The notes beneath the pieces were generated by a model, which was not told the origin of the DNA, made no database searches, and saw only the letters and a program-made list of their open reading frames with translations. The position numbers were made by a program, and so were the translations under genes. A stretch of 64,000 bases of DNA from Saussurea involucrata (taxonomy: Eukaryota > Streptophyta > Magnoliopsida > Asterales > Asteraceae): NCBI GenBank assembly GCA_033807775.1, contig CM066326.1, positions 94,652,873-94,716,872 of the forward strand, written 5' to 3'. Positions 55,192-64,000 of this stretch are shown piece by piece (position 1 is the first letter of the stretch; each line of letters opens with the position of its first letter).

Positions 55192-58170
55192 TGGCGAACC
55201 TATTAGTACATGTGCATACTTGAATTACTTTAATGTGATGATCGTTGGGGTAGTGAAAGAGGTTATGAGCTAGTAGTCGTTGGAATAGATGGACGATTCT
55301 AGTATTAGTCACATTGAGTGACGATAAGTATGATATTTGCTTTAAGTAGACCGTTTTGGGTCAAGATTGATGGTTGGACTAGAACCATAGGCTTATTGAG
55401 CCGACTTTGAATTGAGGAAAAACCGTAAGGTTAATCGATGTAATTTCCGACTTAGCCTTAAGAGGTTTGAATATCCGGGTGAAATTGGTGGACCGGAGGA
55501 TTATGGAGGAGCGTGAGTTGAGACGTTGAGTGCCGACTAAATTATGCACGAAATTTATTTTTGAAAATAAATTGCATTAATTATTTCTTGTGTTTTGAAT
55601 CCATATATGGATTGTGTTATAATTTTGGGAAATGTTTAGCACACACACAAGATTTTAAATCATGGGTTTTGAACCCGCACGAAAATGTTTTATTACGGGA
55701 GTTGTGAGCCCCGTCGGAAATTGTTCCATTTTATTATTGTCCAATATTACCTTAGGATACAGTGATATCCATATTTTATGATGTTTAAGACGTTGGACAA
55801 GTGACTACGACTTATAACTTTAACATTGGATCTCCTCCACATATGTTAGAGTTGGGACGGAAAGTTGTCTTCCATTATGTCTATGTAAAGTTATTTTGGA
55901 GAATTTGTTTAATGTGAGTTGTTAAACAATGTTGTTTATATGGTATTGTCCTAGAAGGGGATTTTGGGATTTTGACGTCTCATTTATATGATTTTACTTA
56001 TAGCAATTTGGCTGTGAAAGCATAATGTTTAGCATCGTTTTATTGACTTGGAGTCATTGATTCCATTGAGATTCATGGAGTTTTGTTTTACGACACGTTG
56101 AGTTGTGTGAGTATAATTTCACAAGGTTCATGCTTTAATTACTTATGTGAAAGGTATATAAGTTATGTGGGTATTTTGTCCCACTCGAGTTTTGTTGAGA
56201 AAAGTTAAATTTATGCCATAAGACGACTAAAAGGAAATGAGTTTGGAACTCTAGTGTCACGTAACTTTTCTTTCAAAAGGTTTGTGTTACTAAGTATTTC
56301 GTTGCATATAGTTCAGTGTATGGATTGACTTGTACGTGACCTAAGTGATGCATAAAAGAACATTTTTGTGACATTTCATAATAATTTACTTGGTGCGTTT
56401 TTGGTCAGTTAAATGTTTTATTATCATTTTTATCTAAAATGTGTATTTTGAGTACCTTGACAAATACATTTCAAGCAATGACGTTTCGACGTTTTATGTT
56501 TCAAGTACGAAATTTTAAGGAAAGTGCTTCGTGATAAAGATTTTAGAAAACCTGTTTGTATAGAATTATGATGCGTAGAATTCTTATGTTTTGAACATTG
56601 ATGCGCACCATTAGTGCAATTTGGAATTTGAAAGTTGATTTGAACCCTTTTGGTGTCAACAAATTACAAGTACTCATTTTCTCCTAAGATTGGGAAAACA
56701 CGTGTTGTGTGAAAACCTTGTCAGAAACATTTTACTCGTGTGTCACTATATGACCGAAGGAGGAAAATTTTGGAAATTAATTTAAAGAATTTCACCTTAG
56801 GAAATTTTGGACGTGAACTATTTGGTGCATGGTATCTCATTTCAAGAAAACCACTAGGAAAGTGTTACAAGCTTGCATGCCTACCCCAACTTGAGGTTTT
56901 ATGACGTTTTAGTCGATATCTTCAAATGATGGAAGCGTTTTGATTAGTCTTTAAATTTGGAACTTACACAAGTCTTTTCATGTTTTGACTAAAGTGTACT
57001 TCGTTTCATCGTTTTTGTATAATAAACTGACGCGCACAAATATTGAGTTGGTAAACCTTGTTCCATGCCATGTTACGGCTAGAAAGGAATTTTAGAATCA
57101 AAATCCGTTTGATTTTCTTTTGAAGTACGTGCGAAACTTTTGTTGCACACGATTTAATATGGGCAGTTACCTTACGTGCATGTCATGAGTTAATCCATGC
57201 TAGAACTGTGACGGTTAATTTTAAAGAAGTTGTATATTACGCTTTAGCGTTTTGTTGAAAATCTGAATTGCAATGAAATGATTTTCAAACATGATTTTCA
57301 TATGTGGGATGAGCGTGTCCATTTTTGGCGTAACCACCGAATTAATGATAGTAGTTTACGATTTATTCGATATGAAAATCTTTGTGTTGAGAATATCTTT
57401 GTGAAAGGTTTGGTTGATTGGCATATTTATTGAATAACGCACTTGAAAACCTTGAACTCGTTAGGACCTGGGAAAGGTTAAGTAACCCCGATTAAGAATA
57501 AGTTGTAAAGAACTTCAACTGTGAAGAGTCGAGCGTTCAGGCACGTGTTGTGACTATAGACCGGGTGATATCGGTAGCAAAGTCGAGGTGCTTGTGGTAA
57601 TTGGAGGGTTAGACTTGCGGTAACGCATTTTTAGGTTTGTGTAACCGTTTTGTTAACAGCCTTAGTTCGTGGAAACACTCGGTAAACGGAACTCGTGAGT
57701 AGAGTCCTGTTAGAGATCAAAACGTGGTGGTATAACTAGGTGTCAACCTTGTGTGGGTGAGGTCGGAGACCGTTAACGAGTTCGGAGGGTGTAGTCCAAT
57801 TTTAACTTGAATAATGGTAACGGTGGTAGTAATCCTAGGATGCGCAATTGTGTTGAGTAGTTTTGAAGGAACAAACCTTGGAGTAATTTAGAGTCTGAAA
57901 CTGAGATCGAGATGTATGGAACATCTAAGGTTGGGAGACAACCAAAGTCGTATGACTAGGAATTATTCCAGTTGTCGGAGTGTTCTCCCGGACATAAGTA
58001 CAGTGTACGTGAAGGGGCTTTGTTGATAAGCAATTGTTCGAGGATTTGTCTTTATAGACTGTGAGGAGGGAATTTAGATTCCATTTAGGGACTGATAAAT
58101 TATAGTCGGCGTTGAGTCGGTTAACCTTGGGTTGTAAAGGATGTAGATTTCGAGGACTAAATCATCCTAA
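55192..58170 (+). mobile_element. Element E internal region, no coding capacity
   Basis: About 3 kb with no gag/pol motif in any frame. The sense strand is C-poor. It ends in the purine tract GGTTGGGAGGA (58171-58181) next to the right LTR. I see no captured gene fragment. Confidence 0.75.
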
Positions 58171-58181
58171 GGTTGGGAGGA
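58171..58181 (+). other. Polypurine tract of element E
   Basis: GGTTGGGAGGA one base before the LTR start at 58183. Confidence 0.8.
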
Positions 58182-58182
58182 T

Positions 58183-59926
58183 TGTAACACCCGTAATTTC
58201 CGGATAAGTACAACTTCGAATCGGTGTGGAACCGATCTTTAATAAAAATATGAAAAATAGGATTTTGGATTAAATCCTAGATTTTATGGTATTGTTGGAT
58301 GGGTAATTCGAATACGAGTCCAACGGTTCTTTCCGGAGCAAAATCGGAGCTAAAACGAAGAAGTTATGGCCAAAACAACTTTCGGTACAATCTCGGCTAA
58401 ATTGACCAGCGAAAGTGACACAGCGAGAGTGACATGGTCACTTTAGCATGTCACTTTAGCATGTATCAAATCTGATGGAAAACTTGGGAACTTTCGGTAC
58501 ATTTTGTGCGAAAGTGACACAGCGAGAGTGACATGGTCACTTTAGCATGTCACTTTAGCCGTCGGGTACCTGGAGTTTAAAAATACGATTTCAACCCCAT
58601 TTCACTCCTCACTTCTCCCATATCATCCCTTTCTCTCCCAAACCGAAACCCTAAGCCTCCAAAGTCAATTTTGAGCTATTTAGCCACAAGATTCGAGTTT
58701 TGCAAGTGATCTTCTTCATCTACCATGGTTTTAGGACACAATCTTGAAACCCTTTCACTTCATCTTCTCCACCAATTTCTAGGGTTTTTACCCAACCCTT
58801 CCACTCCATTTGAAGATTAGGAGTTGTAGTGCATCTTGGAGGTTGTAGAGACATTTTGGGTTGGTGGATTCAAGTATGGTTAAGGTAAATCTCCTCTTCT
58901 CTTCATTTTGAAGTTAGGGTTTTGGATAAGTGAGTATTTTGGTATATTATGGATGGATGATGATTCTTTATGGTTAGACTTGGTTATTGATGGTTGGAAA
59001 TTCATAAATCTAGGTTTTGGAAGTTTTGGCTTGAAGATGCAAACTTCATCAAAGGAGCTTACGTTGGAGAAACTCTAGATTTAGATTAATCTAGCAAAGG
59101 TGAGTTCAAGTTGATTTGTGAAAACTTTGTACATGCCAAAAATAGTATTTTCCAAATGAGTGTGTGTTTTACTTGAAAATATCAATTGTTGAGTTGTTTG
59201 GGTAATTTAACCTCTTGTAGTATTTATCTTCATAAATGTGTAAAACACCCATAATTGGGATTTTGGGATATTTGATGTTTAGAAATCATAATTATATCCT
59301 TAAAAGATTTATTACTCAAAATGGAGTCTATTTGATGGTTTAATCATATGTGTATAAATGATTTTATGAACCATTTGGGAGAATGCACGATTTAGTGTCA
59401 ATAACCATATTGAGAATTATAAGGGTGTGAGTCCTTTTGGGAAAACCCTTTTTGTTTAAACCGTGTTGAGTTCTGGGTTGATAATAATCTTATGGTACTT
59501 GTCTACCCGATGGATGTTTAAATGCATTTCTATGTTATTTGATGACCGTTATTTATGGGACTAATATGTTTGAGCATTTTGCTCGGTTTTGACTTGAGAT
59601 AGTCTTGGGACAATTGTCCGGTTTAAAGGATTCAATGTGGAGTCTTGTTATGGGTTGTTTTTATTGCACCATTTTGTATTTATTGCACGTTTGGATATTT
59701 ACATGCTTGGGTGAGTGAGTCATTCCGTGATTGGCATGTTGTTATAGAATGTGTTGCATGGAATCCATAGGCACGTGAGTCAGTCTTTATTTGATGGTCT
59801 GCTAGGTGTCGCATTTATGCTGAAGGCACCAACGTATCACAAGGTGTCGCATTTATGCTGAAGGCACCAACGTATCACAAGGTGTCGCATTCATGCTGAA
59901 GGCACTAAGGTATCTCAAAGTGTCGC
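58183..59926 (+). repeat. Element E right (3') LTR, truncated
   Basis: Matches 40439-42182 over 1744 bp with few differences, including the GTGAC cluster and three 38-bp units (59806-59926). It stops after AAAGTGTCGC, exactly where element D entered the left LTR. The remaining roughly 980 bp are not in the window. Confidence 0.92.
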
Positions 59927-59932
59927 AAAAGT

Positions 59933-59942
59933 GCCACGTGTC
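59933..59942 (+). promoter_or_regulatory. G-box/ABRE-like element
   Basis: GCCACGTGTC contains CACGTG and the ACGTGTC core, inside a small GTGCC...GGCAC inverted repeat, 65-75 bp upstream of the TATA box at 60007. Confidence 0.4.
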
Positions 59943-60006
59943 GGCACAGGGTTAACCCTAAAATCACTTTGACGAACCAAACCCTAAATGTTTTCTTCGG
60001 CCACAC

Positions 60007-60015
60007 TATATAAGG
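60007..60015 (+). promoter_or_regulatory. TATA box of DUF1985-type gene
   Basis: TATATAAGG is followed by a leader with three ACTCTCTCAATTTT repeats (60053-60110), a typical plant pyrimidine-patch arrangement. No ATG lies between here and the putative donor at 60163. Confidence 0.55.
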
Positions 60016-60284
60016 GGGGGGGACCAAAAACCGGCCACTCTCATTTTTTTAATAACTCTCTCAATTTTTAATCAAACTCTCTCAATTTTCTCCCACTCTC
60101 TCAATTTTGTCGTGTGGAATACGCGTTCGAGTTTTGTGAAGAGGTCTCGTATTACCTCTGTGGTATGTTTTCCTTATGTTTTTTGTTATTTTTTGTATGT
60201 TATTTTAAGTTAAGATATATGATTTGTAGGTTGTTATAGTGTTTATAACTTATGTTTGAATATGTTCTATGTTTAACATGATAT

Positions 60285-61545
60285 GTATGGTTTTATGTTT
60301 GAATGTGATATTTGTATGTTATAATGTGTATGTTGTTATAGTGTGTTTTTTTATAAAAAAATTGTTAAGAGTGTTTTTTTATAAAAAAAATTGTTAAGAG
60401 TGTGTTATTATAAAAAAAATTGTTAAAAATGTGTTTTTTTTATAAAAACACACTCTTAACAATTTTTTTATAAAAACACACCCTTAACAATTTTTTATAA
60501 AAACAGTTTTTTTATAAAAAATTGTTAAGAGTGTGTTTTTATAAAAAATTGTTATAGTTTTATGGTTTTATGTTTGAATGTGATATTTGTATGTTATAAT
60601 GTGTATGTTGTTATAGTGTGTTTTTTTATAAAAAAATTGTTAAGAGTGTGTTATTATAAAAAAATGTTAAAAATGTGTTTTTTTATAAAAACACACTCTT
60701 AACAATTTTTTTATAAAAACACACCCTTAACAATTTTTTATAAAAACAGTTTTTTTATAAAAAATTGTTAAGGGTGTGTTTTTATAAAAAAATTGTTATA
60801 GTTTTATGGTTTTATGTTTGAATGTGATATTTGTATGTTATAATGTGTATGTTGTTATAGTGTGTTTTTTCATAAAAAATTTGTTAAGAGTGTTTTTTAT
60901 AAAAAAATTGTTAAGAGTGTGTTATTATTAAAAAATTGTTAAAAATGTTTTTTTTATAAAAACACACTTTTAAGAAATTTTTTTATAAAAACACACTCTT
61001 AACAATTTTTTATAAAAAAACTGTTTTTATAAAAAATTGTTAAGAGTGTGTTTTTATAAAAAAATGTTATAGTTTTATGGTTTTATGTTTGAATGTGATA
61101 TTTGTATGTTATAATGTGTATGTTGTAATAGTGTGTTTTTTCATAAAAAAATTGTTAAGAGTGTATTTTTATAAAAAAATTGTTAAGAGTGTGTTTTTAT
61201 AAAAAAATTGTTAACAATGTGTTTTTATAAAAAAAATTAAAAACGTGTTTTTTATAAAAAAAATTGTTAAAAATGTGTTTTTTTTTATAAAAACACTCTT
61301 TTAAAAGTGTGTTTTTATAAAAATTTGTTAAGAGTGTGTTTTTATAAAAAATTTGTTAAGAATGTATTTTTTATAAAAAAATGTTTAAAATGTGTTTTTT
61401 TATAAAAAATTGTTAAGAGTGTGTTTTTATAAAAAAAATTTAAAAATGTGTTTTTTCATAAAAAAATGTTAAAAGTGTGTTTTTATAAAAATAATTCTTA
61501 AAAGTGTGTTTTTATAAAAAATTGTTAAGGGTGTGTTTTTATAAA
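60285..61545. repeat. Higher-order minisatellite array with both orientations
   Basis: Built from about 28-bp units of the type TTTTTATAAAAAAATTGTTA plus AGAGTGTG, in direct and inverted orientation, so long hairpins are possible. A 60-bp spacer (TATGGTTTTATGTTTGAATG...) recurs at about 60285, 60555, 60800 and 61075, giving higher-order periods of 245-275 bp. It sits within the inferred first intron of the gene. Confidence 0.88.
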
Positions 61546-61550
61546 AAATA

Positions 61551-61850
61551 AACCGCACTTTATCTCTATATAACAATATGATACGTTGAAATAAAATAAA
61601 CCGCATTTTATCTCTATATAACAATATGATACGTTGAAATAAAATAAACCGCACTTTATCTATATATAACACTATTATACGTTGAAATAAAATACCACCG
61701 CACTTTATCTATATATAACACTATTATACGTTGAAATAAAATACCACCGCACTTTATCTATATATAACAATATGATACGTTGAAATAAAATAAACCGCAA
61801 CATCTATATAAAATAAAATAAACCGCAGCATCTATATATAACACTAACTA
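61551..61850. repeat. 48-bp tandem repeats with TATA-like cores
   Basis: AACCGCACTTTATCTCTATA plus 28 bp repeats at 61551, 61599, 61647, 61695 and 61743, followed by two shortened units. Every unit has CTATATAAC or CTATATATAAC and ATACGTTGAAATAAAATA. Confidence 0.9.
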
Positions 61851-61874
61851 TAACATCTGTGAATGACTATGTAG

Positions 61875-63947
61875 AAGGATTTCTTTAACATCGACTTGAC
61901 GCTAAGGTGCAAAGTTTCCTACATCGAGGAATTAGGAACGCTCTTTAGGGGATTAGGTGATCGCGCGGATACCCTTGAGACCATCTATAGAGGGACACCG
62001 TTCGGGCCATGGATGGATGTGTCTTACTCTGGTGGCGACCCTACGCTAGTACACATGTTTCTACAGTTGGAGGTCGAGGACGCCAACGCTGAGCCGGAGG
62101 AGATGCATTTTGATTTCTTCGGCTCTCAATTGCATTTTGGGCGTCGTGAGTTCTGTCTAATTACAGGACTACGTTTTGGAGAGGCTCCCCCCCTTCCTCC
62201 CTTAGAAGACTGCCCCTTCGTTCCTAGGGTTTGGGGCATTTCAGCATCTCGTTTGAAGCTGAAGGCAGCCCGGGACAAGATGAAAGAGGGCCTTAGTGCC
62301 CTAACCGACGACGATGCTGTCCGTGTATGCTTGGTGGTGATCGTGGATATGGGCTTCCTGGGCCGTGAGTATAGCCAGTATGCTTCATCGACGGTCCTTA
62401 GGGCCGTCGAGGACCTTGAGCTGTTTAACAGCTACCCGTGGGGTAGCCATATCTGGACACATTGCTACTCTATTCTGCACCGAGCCATAGCCAGACGCGT
62501 TGATCGACATGCAAAGATGAATCTTTGTGGTTTTACATACGCCTTCAAGGTTAGATACGTAGTATAACAATTGTTAATAATACATACAAACTGTTTGACT
62601 TTTCTTTTTACGTACTTGCTCTTCTTGTCTAATTCCAGATATGGATCTTGGAGATGTTTCCCGCATCAATCCGATATTTCGTCAAGCGCGACGATCGAGT
62701 ACTTAGGGGAACCCGTTGGGAAAAGCGTGTTACCCTAAGTAGGTCGCTTTGGATTCAGTTCTTCAACGCGTCTAGAAATGTAAGTTCTTTTACTATGTTT
62801 ACAATTTGCATACGTTAGTCCCGCTTATTAATTTCTTTTATGTTTTATCATATATTTAGCAGCCACTCTTGTCTTTCGATCGCCTTGTGCCTACTGTCGA
62901 CGAGATGGGCACAGATTGGTACAGAGACAGCGTGGCCTTTATTGACGCAGAGGCGGAAAAGGCTCGACGTCCCCCTACTTCCACATCTGACGAAGATGAG
63001 GAAGACGACGACAGGCCCCCTTCCGGTGGATACCAGCCGCCCCCTTCCTCCTCCTACCAGCCGGCCCGTTCCTCCTCCTACCAGCCGCCCCCTTCCTCCT
63101 CCTACCAGCTGGCCCGTTCCTCCTCCTACCAGCCGCCCCCTTCCTCCTTCTACAATCCATATGAGGCGGCCCCTTCCTACGAGCCACATCGTGGCTCTCA
63201 TGAGCACCTGTGGGACTACGTCCACGGGCCGCTAGAGTCACGTGTACAGTTTCTGGAGGGAGTCTACAGACAGTTTAGCGCTGTCAATGTTAGTGTTTAA
63301 CTTAATTTGTTGGCCACGTTTATTTAGTTTGTATATTAATATTACGTTCTAAATTTGTTTTAGCTGTCGAGTACGACACCGATCCCCGTTCCGTTCGGAC
63401 AGGGGGCACATGCGACGTTTGCCACCACATCCTATCCGTCATTCCCTGAAAATGTAAGTGACATTGAGTAACCATTATAGTTATATGTTTGTTCCTAAGT
63501 TAGTAACTCTTATAATGATCAATGTCACGCAGGCCGGGATATCGGGGGCCGGGATGTCCCAAACGCCGTTCGCCACCACATCCTATTCTACTATCCTGGA
63601 GAGTGTAAGTGACACTGAGTAACCATTATAGTTATATGTTTGTTCCTAATTTTGTAACTATTTTAATGATCAATGTCACGCAGGCCGGGATGTCGGGGGC
63701 ATACACCTCACAGATGTCGCCGCCGTTCGCCACCACATCATATTCTACTATCCCGGAGAGTGTTAGTGACACTGAGTAACCATTATAGTTATATATCGAT
63801 AATCCTAATTTTGTAACTATTTTAATGATCAATGTCACGCAGGCCGGGATATCGGGGGCACAGCACATGCCGTCGTTCGCCACCACAGCAATCACAAACA
63901 TCTTTGGTGGTTCGTCCGATGACTATTACAGGCCGGAAATGCATACT
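61875..63947 (+). CDS. DUF1985-type protein gene (KAONASHI/Ulp1-MULE-like), 5' part, truncated by window
   Basis: Inferred exons 61875-62549, 62639-62779, 62860-63288, 63364-63453, 63533-63604, 63684-63761 and 63843-63947, all GT...AG and all in phase 0; it continues past the window. Exon 61875-62549 encodes a DUF1985-like domain (TPFGPWMDVS, FGSQLHFGRREFCLITGLRF, NSYPWGSHIWTHCYSILHRA), and the next exon WILEMFPASIRYFVKRDD. DUF1985 is mostly found in plant Mutator-type elements that carry a Ulp1-like SUMO protease, which would lie downstream. Exon 62860-63288 has an acidic patch and SSSYQPPP/SSSYQPAR repeats. The next exons are near-copies (AGISGA, FATTSYST). The start codon is unresolved: ATG-ACT-ATG at 61863 is followed in frame by TAG (61872-61874), unless AG there is a splice acceptor for an intron from 60163. 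I saw no disabling mutation in the exons. Confidence 0.75.
63533..63947 (+). repeat. Tandemly duplicated exon-plus-intron units
   Basis: Units starting at 63533, 63684 and 63843 (periods 151 and 159 bp). Each has an acceptor CACGCAG, an exon beginning GCCGGGAT(A/G)TCGGGGGC and holding TTCGCCACCACA, and the first two share the intron starting GT(A/T)AGTGACACTGAGTAACC. The exon at 63364-63453 ends with a related motif. Confidence 0.9.
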
Positions 63948-64000
63948 GTAAGTTATTTTGGTAGTTTTGGTTTAATTGTGAACATTTCCTAAATTGTACT

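Larger units (their letters stand above)
40439..59926 (+). mobile_element. Element E: non-autonomous LTR retrotransposon, split by D and truncated at right
   Basis: Plus-strand element. Left LTR 40439-42182 plus 53990-54972 (2727 bp once D is removed), TGTAACACCC to GGGTGTTACA. The primer site at 54976 and purine tract at 58171 fix the orientation. The right LTR starts at 58183 and matches the left for 1744 bp before ending at 59926, where foreign DNA begins. The internal region (54973-58182) has no gag or pol. GTATC precedes the left end (40434-40438); the right partner is outside the window. This is a LARD-like, trans-dependent element. Confidence 0.9.

Noticed and set aside
59927..60020. 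GTGCC...GGCAC inverted repeat as the terminal repeat of a MULE
   Set aside because: It is only 5 bp, and the other end of the putative element is outside the window. It could equally be a promoter palindrome with a G-box.
62848..63225. Minus-strand Gly/Arg-rich frame opposite the DUF1985-type gene
   Set aside because: It is the complement of the SSSYQPPP-coding repeats. The plus strand has matching splice sites and domain similarity.

Overview
This is a plant nuclear window, most likely a eudicot and plausibly a composite (Asteraceae); the family assignment is inference. The evidence is iMet-primed LTR retrotransposons with TGTAACA...TGTTACA ends, Tekay-like chromoviruses, MULE, PIF/Harbinger, hAT and Helitron elements, a Cassandra-type LTR carrying 5S sequence, a tRNA-type SINE, and GT-AG introns in every host-like gene. 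It is a transposon-dense intergenic region with one clear ordinary host gene, a phi-class glutathione S-transferase (38045-38858), and one DUF1985-type gene running off the right edge (61875-63947).

Left third (1-21940): a three-level nest. A non-autonomous LTR element 'C' (minus strand; right LTR 20270-21940, left LTR outside the window) received Ty3/gypsy element 'A' (138-17618, target duplication ATTCA). The left LTR of A then received the sibling Ty3/gypsy element 'B' (1057-9592, target duplication CTTTC). B is young: both LTRs are 1751 bp and I saw one difference by eye. Its gag-pol frame has one nonsense codon. A carries several breaks.

Middle (21941-37300): DNA transposons and gene debris. 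It holds a MULE terminus with a MATH-domain fragment, a Cassandra solo LTR inside a Harbinger Myb-like gene, a 1.37-kb long-TIR MULE with a 9-bp target duplication, a MULE transposase gene (27378-29918, one nonsense codon) with captured MATH and HMA gene fragments beside it, adjacent Helitrons with a helicase remnant and an inserted SINE, a complete 1851-bp Harbinger element with an intact transposase, and a deletion derivative of a divergent two-gene Harbinger.

The GST gene (37.9-38.95 kb) is followed at once by a 1.1-kb non-autonomous hAT element (39042-40156).

Right third (40439-59926): a second nest. Non-autonomous LTR element 'E' (plus strand) has element 'D' (42183-53984, target duplication GTCGC) in its left LTR, and D has a potentially autonomous hAT (42562-46724, target duplication ATTTTTGG) in its own left LTR. 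The right LTR of E stops at 59926, where the promoter and gene region of the DUF1985-type, KAONASHI/Ulp1-MULE-like locus begins. That gene has an intron-sized block of minisatellite arrays and tandemly duplicated small exons.

The most interesting signal is a stem-loop shared by the otherwise non-coding elements C, D and E, 150-190 nt after the primer binding site. It has a 7-nt loop containing the self-complementary word TGGCCA, stems that covary between C and E, and a conserved 18-nt block just downstream. It looks like a retroviral-type dimerisation/packaging signal shared by elements that must be mobilised in trans. Other notable items are a MATH-gene inverted repeat that could make small RNAs, and CG-rich short-repeat arrays in every LTR family.
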